The notes under the pieces: generated by a model
What the model saw: only the letters and a program-made list of their open reading frames with translations
The model's database searches: none
Told to the model about the DNA's origin: nothing
Part shown: piece by piece, positions 1 through 9,625 of the stretch
Numbering within the stretch: the stretch's first letter is position 1
How the letters are laid out: each line of letters begins with the position of its first letter
Translations under genes and position numbers: made by a program
NCBI GenBank assembly: GCA_028583605.1
Contig: CM053337.1
Location: 28,840,397-28,904,396, forward strand
Source: Dastarcus helophoroides
Taxonomy: Eukaryota; Arthropoda; Insecta; Coleoptera; Bothrideridae
Direction of reading: 5' to 3'
DNA length: 64,000 nucleotides

Positions 1-815
1 CTTAAAATTTTCGACCTTTTTTCAAGTTTTTTTTCAAAATTTCACTTTTTCGTACATTTGAAATTTTTTCGAATGAAGTATTTTGAAACCTTTTATTTTA
101 GAAGTTACGATTTACTTTTTAAGTTTAAAAATTTTGATTTTATTTCAAAATTACCCTTTTTTAAGTTTTTTGACCATTTTTCAACCTTTCGACTTTTTAA
201 AATGATACGAATTGTTTTCAAAATTTCGACTATCGAAAATTCTGATATTTTAAATTTTACCTTTTTATGAAAATGTTGACATTTCTCAATATTTTATTTC
301 AATTTTTTTCAAATTTTCGCTCTTTTAAACAACTCATTTGTGTTTTTTTTTTATTTACTTCGATATTTTTTTTAAAAGTTGCACCATTTTTTAGAAGGTT
401 TTGAATTCTTAAGAAAAATTTGGTTTTTTTTCAAACTCTCACATTTTTTTGGAGTTTTTGACCAATTTTTAATACTTCGACTTTTTTAAAAAGTAGAATT
501 ATTTTCAAACCTTTAATTTTTTGAAAGTTTTGTTTTCTTCTTGGAAATTTTAACTATTTATGAAAATTTACTTTTTTTAACATTTTTGGAATTTATTAAA
601 AATTTAAACTTTTTTTTGAACCTATTAACTTTTTAGAATTTCGACTCTTCTAAAAATTTGGAATTTTCAGAACACTTTGTATTATTTTTTTAAATTATCG
701 AATTAGAACTTTTCGTTATTTTTCAAAACTTTGACTACTTTCCAAGATTTGAATTAATATTAAAAATTTTGAATTTTTTAGACTCGCAATTTTGATTTGA
801 ATTTTTGAAAATTTA
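1..815 (+). repeat. Degenerate AT-rich tract, TTTCGAC polarity
   Basis: Runs of T and A are punctuated by recurring TTTCGAC and AAAATTT words, roughly every 15-25 bases, with heavy substitution. The C-containing form is on the plus strand. No credible ORF: predicted peptides are only F, K, L, I and N rich. It continues off the left edge. Confidence 0.85.
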
Positions 816-1144
816 AAGGGAACCATGAATACTCCTGGAGGGCACAAGATAAAATTCTATTTTTTTTTATTGCTTATTCTGAAAATTACTATGACCAGAA
901 TTACTATGATCAGAATAACTAATAATAATATAATAATAACTAAACTATTTACAATTGATATTCCAAAAGAAAACAAATTTTGATACTGTAAATGAAACAT
1001 ATTTAGGAAAAAAAAATCGTAAATTTAAACTCTCACCTTTAAAACCATCTCAAAAACACTTAAATTTTATAAAAAGAAAACAATAAAATAAAATTGGTAA
1101 GTTTAAATTCCCTAATTAGAATTGAAAATTCCAGAAAGAGTATA

Positions 1145-1266
1145 CAGTTGAACCCCTCTATAATGAGCTCAGTTATAAAAAATCGAGCAGAAAAGGTAAA
1201 TTTGTTATCCCTTTGCATTGTTGTTCATATTTAGTGTTGTTTATAACGAAAATTGGGGTTCAACTG
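1145..1266. mobile_element. pogo-like MITE
   Basis: A 122-bp element with terminal inverted repeats: CAGTTGAACCCC on the left and GGGGTTCAACTG on the right, with inner arms TTATAA close to each end. A TA lies directly before the left end; the right flank reads TTAG, so the TA duplication is imperfect. Short non-autonomous pogo/Tc1-type elements with CAGTTGAACC-like ends are common in insects. It has no coding capacity. Confidence 0.65.
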
Positions 1267-1419
1267 TTAGTGTTAAAACAAAAATAGCACTTTTACAATA
1301 CCCAATCAGGGGCAGAAATGTTACAACATTTAGCTCAAAGTTTGTAAAATAAATAATGAAATATGACTAACATCTAAAAATTGAAGGAGTCAAGATTTAC
1401 AAAATGTTCCTCACTCCAA

Positions 1420-1425
1420 TTTATT
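1420..1425 (-). terminator. Candidate poly(A) signal of LRR1
   Basis: AATAAA on the minus strand about 140 bp after the LRR1 stop codon. Position and hexamer are the only evidence. Confidence 0.4.
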
Positions 1426-1564
1426 TCCAAAAACTGTACAATAATCTTAGGACTAACATGAATTATCATTTCTCAAAATAGCTCCAAAACTAACAATCTG
1501 GGTCATTTCACTTCGTCATATCGTTACCAAATCACAATTAGTTGCTAAGATCGATTGCGTTCTA

Positions 1565-2830
1565 TCAGGTGAACCCAATTCGCAGTCGATGAGAAATGGC
1601 AGAGCCAAAGCAACGTAACGAACAAAAGTAACAATCTATAGGAACATAACCCAAGCCCTCTGAGGAATTAGTCAGTATTTCTGTTACAGACGACAATAGC
1701 AGCATGCGCGACCGTTGGAAGTAAACCTCAAAACATGCTTTACCACACACACAGTACTTTGCATGGTCTAAATACTCAACCAAAGTGTAGGGAATGTCAT
1801 CCCCTGAGTACATCAACTTTGCTTCCAACGTCCTCTTTGCTGCAAATTCCTTTAAAGTACAAACAGGCAACAGTTTGGGAAGTTGAGGTGCTGGAATATC
1901 CCGATAATTGGGATTGAATTGATTGTTGGATAAATCGAGGGAGTGCAACCTCCACTTCTTCGCACTTCCTGGCAAAATCGATATCATGTTATTGGATGCA
2001 TTCAAAACTTTTAAGCACCTCAAATTCCCAATTCCTGAGGGTAACAATTTTAACTGATTAGAACTAACATCTAACTTTAACAGGTTTTGCAACTTTACTA
2101 TTTGATCAGGTAAACACGCTAAATTATTATTTGATAAATTCAATAATGTTAATTTTTTTGCAAGATTTCCGCCTAACCACTTCCAATCTTTGAGGGTCGA
2201 CCTTCCAAACTGGTTGCAACTAAGATTCAGTTCGCACAAATTTGGTAGTTTGTTAAATTCCGCAGGCAACCTCTCAATGTTATTGTTGCTTAAATCTAGC
2301 ACTTTCAATTTTGTCAAGTTCAATATTCCCCTGTCTAGCGAGCACCTCCCAATATCATTAATTTGCAGCACTTCCAAAGTTCTCGGGAACCCTTTGATGG
2401 GATATTCCGAGCGCTTGGTAATCACCAATTTCTTGGGGGCTATCTCCTTATTAGTGATAGCTGTAACGGCCATGCTAGAATATGTAAGTTCCTTCTCACC
2501 GATTTTGCCCTCCAAAGCTCGCTTCAACAAATGTAAGAAACTCTTCAACTGGATAACCTCAGCTTGCACAAAAAGGTCATGTGGTGGAGTTTGGAATTGC
2601 AAAGTAACCTTCCCCTCGTTGAGGAATTTCGTCAGCACCTTCGTCACGTTACCTTTTAGTTCGTATTTCGTCCCGGTCTTATTCTGAATGTTGAACAATA
2701 TGAGACAAAATTCTTCGCTTTTGGGGTTCTTGCATAAGGCCAAGGTCGACTTTACATGTTTCCGTTTGGGATTTATCCCCGAACCAGGCAATAATCTATT
2801 GTTTACGGATATGTTGCACATTAGTTTCAT
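1565..2830 (-). CDS. LRR1: Leucine-rich repeat protein 1, CUL2 ubiquitin-ligase substrate receptor
   Basis: The 421-aa product aligns along its length with metazoan LRR1 (PPIL5, 414 aa in human). Residues 1-125 match the N-terminal domain, with the family-typical GTKYEL at 53-58 and FLNEGKVTL at 69-77. Residues 150-310 hold leucine-rich repeats of the LxxLDLSNNxIxxLP type. Residues 325-335 (TLKEFAAKRTL) sit where the VHL/BC box binds Elongin C. A C-terminal cysteine cluster follows at C360, C362, C366, C400, C403 and C407. In animals LRR1 joins CUL2 to ubiquitylate the CMG helicase at replication termination. I chose the ATG at 2830 because MKLMCNISV matches the vertebrate start. The frame stays open upstream to an ATG at 3052, but those 74 codons match nothing in the family and a splice acceptor lies 7 bases before the chosen ATG. 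The protein-coding part appears to lie in one exon. Confidence 0.9.
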   Translation of the reverse strand: MKLMCNISVNNRLLPGSGINPKRKHVKSTLALCKNPKSEEFCLILFNIQNKTGTKYELKGNVTKVLTKFLNEGKVTLQFQTPPHDLFVQAEVIQLKSFLHLLKRALEGKIGEKELTYSSMAVTAITNKEIAPKKLVITKRSEYPIKGFPRTLEVLQINDIGRCSLDRGILNLTKLKVLDLSNNNIERLPAEFNKLPNLCELNLSCNQFGRSTLKDWKWLGGNLAKKLTLLNLSNNNLACLPDQIVKLQNLLKLDVSSNQLKLLPSGIGNLRCLKVLNASNNMISILPGSAKKWRLHSLDLSNNQFNPNYRDIPAPQLPKLLPVCTLKEFAAKRTLEAKLMYSGDDIPYTLVEYLDHAKYCVCGKACFEVYFQRSRMLLLSSVTEILTNSSEGLGYVPIDCYFCSLRCFGSAISHRLRIGFT

Positions 2831-3052
2831 TATGATCTGGAAAATGTTACGTGAATAATTGACAAAATGTTGGCATGCATAATTTACCGCCAAATGCCAT
2901 CGATAATTGTCAAAATTGATATTTAGGAGCGAAAAATCAAAACAAACAAACGGTAGCGTTTTTGACAGCCAACGTTGCCAAATCGTTTTTCCGGATCGGT
3001 ATTGAAAAGTTCGCAGAATGGTAGTGTCGGAGTCCAGAGGCGTGTTCTCCAT
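2831..3052 (-). other. In-frame 5' extension of LRR1, probably 5'UTR/intron
   Basis: Seventy-four open codons (from ATG 3052) join LRR1 in frame. On the minus strand the bases just before the LRR1 ATG read TTTTCCAG then ATCATA, a good acceptor with its AG at 2838-2837. The extension has no recognisable domain and no family counterpart. I infer that it is untranslated or partly intronic; an insect-specific N-terminal extension cannot be excluded. Confidence 0.5.
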
Positions 3053-3064
3053 GACAGCTAGGAA

Positions 3065-4080
3065 AGCTGAAATGAAAATATCCAGAATTTCAAAATATCC
3101 AGAATAAATTAGAAATTTTGGTAATTAAATAAACGATTAGAAATTTTAAGTTTAATGAGAGTTCAACTTTTTTAATCTTGAAATTTCGACTTCAAAGCTG
3201 AAATTTCGATTTCGAAATTGAAATTTTTTTGTACAAATCCAGGCTACAAAATTGACACTTTTCAAAATTTCGAGTTTTTCTCGAAATTCTAACTGAAAAT
3301 TTGTACAACTTCGACTCTTTTAAAATTTTGACTTGTTCTCAGAAGTTATCTTGAAATTTCGATTTTTTTTTTAAATTTGATTAATGTGTATAAAATTTAG
3401 ATTTTTTCGTGAAATTTTGCCTATTTCTTAAAAAGGACTAGTAATGTCAAAATTTCAACTTTTTCTGGAAATTTGGATTTAAAAAAAAATGTGGTCTTAA
3501 AAAGTTCGACTTATTTTGAAAATCTGACTTTTTAAATGCTCCTTTTTATAAAAATTTCAACTTTTTTAAAAAATTTCCAATTCTTAAAATTTTGTTTTTT
3601 TTTGTAATTTTTTTTGAAAAATTTCGACACCTTTGAAAATTTAGACTTTTCTTAGTTAGTGTCTTGAAAGCATCGACATTTTTTTTTATTTCAAGTTTTT
3701 TATAAAAATGACTTGAATTTGAAATTTTGAAATTCTAAACTTTTTTGTAAACTTTTGAATTTTTTGAAAAGTTTGACTTCTTTCATTTCCTCTTTTTTTT
3801 TTTAAATTTTGATATTTTTCAAACATATTTATTTTAGAAATGTTGATTTTCTGATTTTTGTCTTTTTTCATTTCGACTTGCACGAAAATACAAGTTCATA
3901 TTATTATTTTCTTCAAATTTTGACTTTTTCTAAATGGTTTTAAAGATAATATTTTTTTTTTGCTTAAACGATAAACAAATAACGTTTCTGATCAAAATGT
4001 TTTTAGAATAATTATTTAACTCAAACCAAGTTTAATCTTGGAAGAGTCATTTGTTTGAAGTGAAAATTTCTTTAGGCACG
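3065..4080 (+). repeat. Degenerate AT-rich tract, TTTCGAC polarity
   Basis: Same TTTCGAC/AAAATTT mosaic as at the left edge, starting directly upstream of LRR1. No gene is seen. Confidence 0.8.
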
Positions 4081-4199
4081 TTGGTCGATTTTAGATAGGG
4101 GGAAAACTTATGATTTCGCGTTACCATCATGCTAATTAAAACTACCAACATGCAGTAAATGTAACGATGAGTAAGACGCGTAATGGAATTAAAAAACGC

Positions 4200-4270
4200 T
4201 TTGACGACAGTGAGATTTGAACCCACAACTTATGAGAGTTTTAATCACTGAACCACACGACCGTTCACAA
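4200..4270 (-). repeat. tRNA-Met-like SINE head or tRNA pseudogene
   Basis: On the minus strand there is an A-box-like TGGTTCAGTGATT (4255-4243) and a perfect B box GGTTCAAATCT (4223-4213). Between them lies a seven-base loop CTCATAA that would place CAT as anticodon. The anticodon stem is poor and the acceptor ends do not pair well, so this is not a functional tRNA. Non-repeat sequence extends about 100 bp on each side, as expected for a tRNA-derived SINE remnant. Confidence 0.55.
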
Positions 4271-4916
4271 GATTACGAATTTCAACTACATTTAAAGAGT
4301 TTTTACTTCAAACAGCAGTCCCCAGACTGCTTAATCTTTTTTCAATTTTGAAATTTCGAAAAAAGATCCTAAAATAAAGCAAAAGAAGTCTAGAAATTTT
4401 TAAACAGCTAAAACCAGTGTTAGATTAAAACATCGTGGGGCCTGTAGCAAATAAGACCAGAAGGCACTTTGCTTTAGGTATTATTTAATTGTGAATTTCT
4501 GATTTTTGATTTCATTATCTCGACTTGATTTTCAAAATTCTCACTTTTATCAAATTTCATATTTAAGGTTTAAAAGTTTTTTATGACGTTCAAGTTTCTT
4601 TCTTGTTTTATTCTCGAAAAGTTTAACCTTATTCTACTCTTTCAATTTTATCAAAATTTCAAGAATAACATTTTATGATTTTGTGAATTTCAATTCATAT
4701 TTCGAAATTTCGATTTTGTTTGTGACGTTTTTCTAGATTTTGATTTTTTTTTTTAATTTTATCTCAAATTGTAAAGCCGATATATTCCGATTTTCTCTCA
4801 AACTTTCGATTTTTTTCTTAAATGTCTTGTTAAAGTAGCATTTCTATTTTTAATCCTTAAAAATTTAATTTTAAATTTGAAACATCTTGATCTTTCTTTG
4901 TAAATTTAAATTTTTG

Positions 4917-5146
4917 TCTTCAAAGTTCAAAAACTGAAATACAAAACATGTCCCCCGAAACCTGAAACATTAAAAAACACAACAAAGGTTGTTCTAACGC
5001 GTTTCGACAGCTGAAGGTGATAGCTTGGCTGTCGAAACGCGTTAGAGCAAGCTTTGTTGTATTTTTTAATCTTTCTTGGTTTCAGGGGTCAAGTTTTGTA
5101 TTTCAATTTTTGTATATAACTAACGACCAGTCCGTTTCACCAAAAT
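4917..5146. mobile_element. Hammerhead-bearing foldback element, copy A
   Basis: Two inverted arms meet near 5010. The right arm reads outward as CGCGTTAGAGCAA, an A/T-rich stretch, CTTTCTTGGTTTCAGGGG, then GACCAGTCCGTTTCACCAAAAT. The left arm is its inverse but truncated. The same unit recurs at 6261, 11680, 16363, 31771, 38339, 49988 and 54352. At the arm junction the left stem I strand is lost. Confidence 0.8.
5011..5047 (+). ncRNA. Hammerhead-ribozyme-like motif, copy A right arm (core mutated)
   Basis: Reads CTGAAGG (5011-5017, canonical CTGANGA with the last A changed), T, stem GATAGC (5019-5024), loop TTG, stem GCTGTC (5028-5033), GAAAC (5034-5038), GC, GTT (5041-5043), AGAG. The change at the position of A9 and the missing upstream CTCT suggest an inactive copy. 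Confidence 0.5.
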
Positions 5147-6260
5147 TCAAAGTTCAACTTTAATCTCAAATTTTTTCTTCTAAAATTTTAAGTTTAAACT
5201 CAAAAAAGTAGGGTTCATATTTTGGAAATTAAATTTAAAATTTTTGATAGAGGCGTCTAGGTTTCAAGTTTTGAATCAAAATTTTAGAAAAAATGAAGTT
5301 TCGGGTTTAAACTCAAAATTTTAAGAAGAAACTAAACATTGCCAAAACTACAACTTATATGAAGATATATTTTTTTCATAAATTAAACTCTTTAGAATCT
5401 CCACCCAGAAACCTTAAACTTCAATATAATGTTTAAAAAAAATACGCATTTTTCAGTTTAAAAATTTTTGAGAATTTTGAGAAAAAAGTTCAAACGTCTA
5501 GGTAACTCAAAATTTATGGTATAGGAATCCTAATTAATATGATTTTTTTTTAAGTAAACAAATAAAATCCTAAAATTTACAAGAATTTTGTAGAAATTAC
5601 CGAGTTTCAAAATGTTAAGTTGAGACTCATAATTTTCATAAATTTTCGAAGAGTATTCGACATTTGCTTACAACTTAAAACCTAATAAAGAATTTAAATT
5701 TTCAAAATTCAAGTGGAAATTTTAATAAAAAATCTTTTAAGTAATTTTCTTAAAGAAATTTTTAATTTAGTTTCTTTCAGCGCATTTAAACTGGAAGGCA
5801 CTTTTGAATTCAGTTGCAAAATTTCAACTGTTTCTAAGAAATAATTTTCTCTTTAAAATTAAATTTCAAGTCATTATCAAATTCTAAACTTTTGTCTTAA
5901 AATCACCTTAAATTTGTAAAAATTATTCAAAATTTGTTTTATAAAAAAATGTAAAAATTATATCAAGCATTTTAAAAGTAAGAAATTTGGAAAAAGTCGA
6001 AAATTCTGGAAAGTCGAAATTTGAAGTCGATATTTTCAAAAATGTCAAGAATAAAAAATATTTCAAATTTTGGAAAAGCCGTTTTCAAAAAATTCAAGGA
6101 TTTGAAAACAATGGGAAGATTAAAAAAAGGCTTTAATTTTTAAAATAGTTAAAAAGTGTTTTAAAATTTCAAAAAAATTGAAACTATTAAAAAAATGTCG
6201 GGATAAATTAAAAAAAAAACAAAATTATCAGAAAGGTCGATTTTTTAAAATAATTTAACA

Positions 6261-6484
6261 TTGAAAAGTTAAAATACAAATTTTGTCCCCTGAAATCAAG
6301 AACGATTAAAAAACAGAACAAAGGCTGCTCTAACGCGCTTCGACAGCCAAGCTATCATCTTCAGGGAGAGAGTACCTCTCTTAGAGCAACCTTTGTTGTA
6401 TTTTTTAATGTTTCTTGGTTTCAGGGGATAAAATTTGTATTTAAATTTTTCAAGATAACCAAGGAACAGTCCGTTCCACCAAAA
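6261..6484. mobile_element. Hammerhead-bearing foldback element, copy B
   Basis: The left arm retains a complete minus-strand motif (6370-6327): CTGAAGA, stem GATAGC, GCTGTC, GAAGC instead of GAAAC, GTT, AGAG. The right arm has lost its ribozyme core, passing from ACCTCTC to TTAGAGCAACC, but keeps its outer part through CCACCAAAAT. Confidence 0.8.
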
Positions 6485-8860
6485 TTGAAAAGTTAAAATT
6501 CTGAAATTTTGTGTAGTTAAAATTTTGAAAAAAAGGCACCTTTTTAAAAGATTCAAATTTTGAACTGGAAATTTGTAAGAAAATGTTGAAATTTGAAAAA
6601 ATGACGAAATTTTAAAAAATCGATCTGTTCAAAAACTTCAAGATTTGTAGTCCAAATATTCAAAGAAAATTTCAAAAAATTACAAAATTTTTTCAAAAAC
6701 TCAAATAATCGAAATTTGCTTTTTGCAAGTTGATATTTTGAAGAATAGTCGAAACTTTCAAAAAAAGTTTAAATTTCGAATGAAGTCGAATTTTGGAAAA
6801 AAATGTAAAATTTTTAAAAATTGTCAATTTAAAAAAAAAGTCGAGTTTCGGAACAAATACCAGCTTTACAGCGATATTTCCAAAAATATAAGGAGATTTT
6901 CAAAAACGTTACCATTTTCAATAGCAGAACAAGGATCTTAACTTTTAAGTCGAAATTTAAAAAAAAAATCGCCATTTTCATAAAAGTAGAAATGTTTGGA
7001 AAAGTCCAAACTTTCAAGGGTCGAAATTTTCAAAAGCTCAATATGTTCAAAACTGGATAATGTAAAAGTCGAAATTTTCAAAGAAAAGTTGGAAAATTGG
7101 CGAAACCTTTTGAAAAACTTAAAATTTTGAATAATAATCGAGAATTAAAAAAAATTGAGTCGATATTCTAAAGGATAGCCGAAATTAAAAAAAAAAAGTT
7201 TTAATTTCAAAAGAAGTCAAATTTTGGTAAAAAAAGTAAAATTTTGAAAAAAAATCTATTTAAAAAAAACTCGTAGAAATTTTTGGAAAAGTTGAAACTG
7301 TCAAGAGGCGAAATTTACAAAATTTGAATTTGGACAATTTGAATAGTCGAAATTTTCAAATTTGAAAAATTGACTAAAATTTTTGAACTCAGAATTGTGA
7401 AAAATAATCAGAAATTTAAAAAATCGAAATTTGCGTTTTGCCAGATGAAATTTTGAATAGCTGAAATTTTCAACAATGTCTAAATTTCGAATGAAATCAA
7501 ATTTTGGTACAAAAATAAAATTTTGAAAATAATCAAGTTTTAAAAAAGTTAAATTTTTGGAAAAAGTTCAGTTTTAAAACGCTCGACATTTCCAAAAACT
7601 GTAAAAAATTCCAAAATATAAAGAATTTTCAAAAACTACAGATTTTTAAAACAGTTACAATTTTTAAGAGAAGAAATTTTGAAACTAGGATGAAAACTTT
7701 TTAGTTGAAATTTTCAGAAAAACAATCGCTATTTTCATAAAGGCAGAAATTTTTGGAAAAGACAAAATTTGAAGAGGCGAAATTTTCCATAAAATCTTAA
7801 CAATTTAAAAAATCGAAACTTTTAAAGAAAATTTGAAAAATTGACTAAATTTTTTGAAAAACTCAAAAGTTAGAAAAATAATCGAAAACTAAAGAAAAAT
7901 CGAAATGTGCTTTTTGTGAGTCCATATTTTGATGGATACCGAAACTTTTAAGATTAAATTTCAAAAAAAAGTCAGATTTTGATGAAAAAGAATTTTGAAA
8001 AATAGTCAACTTTAAAAAAGTCCCATTCTTGAAAAAAGTCTAATTTTAAAAAACTCGACCAAAAACTGTAAAATTTTTTCAAGAAAAATAAAGAATTTTC
8101 AAAATATGTGGACATTTTTAAGTCACAATTTTTAAGTCAAAATTAAAAAAAAAATCGTCATTTTCATAAAAGTAGAAATTTTTGGAAAAGTCGAAACTTT
8201 CAAGAGGCGAAATTTTCAAAAATTCAGTTTGTTCAAAACTCGACAATTTGACAAGTCGAAATTTTCGAATAAAATTTGAAAAATTGACAAAACCTTTTTG
8301 AAAACTTAAATTTTTGAAAAATATTGAAAAATTTAAACAAAATCGCGAGTCGATATTTTTAAGGTTAGCCGAAATTTTCAAAAAGGTTAAATTTCGAAAG
8401 AAGTCAAATTTTGGTAAAAAAGGAAAGCTTTGAAAAATAGTCAATTTCAAAAAAAAGAGTCGAATTTTTGGAAAAAGTCCAACTTTAAAAAGCTCGACAT
8501 TTCCAAACATCTTAAAATTTGTCCAAAAAATAAAGAATTTTAAAAAATAGAAGTTTTTTAAAGTTACATTTTCAAGAACAGAAATTTTGAAAAAGGGATG
8601 TAAATTTTCTAAGTCGAACCTTTAAAAAAATCGCCATTTTCATAAAAGTAGAAATTTTTGGAAAAGTCAAGTTTCAAGAGACAAAATTTTCAAAAATTCA
8701 ACCTGTTCAAAAACTCGCCAATTTGAAAGTTCGAAATTTTTAGAGAAAATTTAAAAAATTGATAAAATTTTTTAACATTTTGACTTTAAAATAAAAATTT
8801 CGGTTTTTAGAAATTTTAGCTTTGTTTCGAAATTCTGAATTTATATCGAATAATCAAAAT
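6485..8860 (-). repeat. AT-rich tract, GTCGAAA polarity, with tandem higher-order units
   Basis: Opposite polarity to the left-edge tract. Inside it a longer block recurs: a segment containing CGCCATTTTCATAAAAGTAG and GGAAAAGTC begins near 6969, 7724, 8153 and 8629, with a partial relative near 7276. Spacing is about 300-480 bp. Order is kept within units, for example a later AGTCGATATT or GAGTCGATATTT and then TTGGTAAAAAA. This is a decayed tandem array rather than random simple sequence. No gene is seen. Confidence 0.75.
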
Positions 8861-8995
8861 TTTAATAAAAGAAATATTACTTTTTGAACGCAATTGAAAA
8901 GAAAAAAATTATAATTACTCCTTTAGAGCGGTTTAATGCTGAAATATGAAGAAATGCATTTGCTATTTTTTCTGATTAGCTTCCCCATTCATAAA

Positions 8996-9012
8996 AGTGA
9001 CGACGCGTCACT
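8996..9012. promoter_or_regulatory. Palindrome AGTGACG/CGTCACT upstream of TADA2B
   Basis: A perfect 7-bp inverted repeat with a 3-bp centre (ACG), containing two TGACG/CGTCA half sites like those bound by CREB/ATF bZIP proteins. It lies about 620 bp before the TADA2B start codon. Function is inferred only. Confidence 0.3.
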
Positions 9013-9625
9013 GCTTTTTTTACATTTGTGTATTGATGAGCAGAGAGGGAGCATTTTCTCCATGGCGCTAAAATCGGCATTGTTTGTATTCAGAGTTTTA
9101 TAAAAAGTATACATTTTCCAACTCCTTTAATTACCTACATACTTCAAATATGTAGTGTACTTCAATTTAATATAGTTGTCCATTTACATTCACAACTGTA
9201 ACAATAAAACAACAAGTTATTTTATTATTATTTAAAATGTCGCCTGTGATTGGCCGCCGTTGTTTGGGAAACAACCAACTGCACACACATTGCACGCAGC
9301 ATCCCTGCTTTTTTAAGAAATAGTTTTTTGATGCGCCACTGTTTCATAGAATAAAAATATTAATCTTACACGGCCGCTGCGTAATCAACTTCCGTTAGGC
9401 TCCTTAATATTTGCACAATATGTCAACATCGAATTGAGAACATTTAAAATTTAATCAGTCTTTATGTCTTACAAAATACTGCAGTCAGTTGGCCACTCAA
9501 GTGCATTTTTGGTGGAATTACGAAGCCGTCGTTTGTATACTTGGAATTTAATTATATAAATAACAAATTTCTTGGAGTAGTTTTTCCCACCATTTGAAAA
9601 TGTTTGACATTTGACGTTGGCAACA
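9013..9625 (+). promoter_or_regulatory. Presumed TADA2B promoter and 5'UTR region
   Basis: This 600-bp stretch is free of the AT-rich mosaic. It contains a reverse CCAAT box (GATTGG near 9247) and an inverted repeat GTTTGGGAAACAAC near 9263. No TATA element or transcription start can be assigned. Its release from the repeat suggests the promoter region. Confidence 0.4.

Larger units (their letters stand above)
4330..6250. repeat. Degenerate AT-rich tract, mixed polarity, interrupted by a foldback element
   Basis: The tract begins with TTTCGA words on the plus strand (4500-4800), loses clear polarity around 5150-5950, and becomes GTCGAAA-type from about 5990. Interrupted by the element at 4917-5146. 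No gene is seen. Confidence 0.7.

Noticed and set aside
2190..2687. 165-codon plus-strand frame across LRR1
   Set aside because: Antisense shadow of the LRR1 exon with no family similarity of its own.
4200..4270. Functional tRNA-Met gene
   Set aside because: The acceptor and anticodon stems do not pair adequately, so only a tRNA-derived remnant is supported.
8118..8510. 130-codon minus-strand open frame rich in F, L, S and K
   Set aside because: It is a translation of the GTCGAAA mosaic, where stops are rare in one frame; composition is purely that of the repeat and similar frames occur in every tract (e.g. 21011-21388, 32866-33183).
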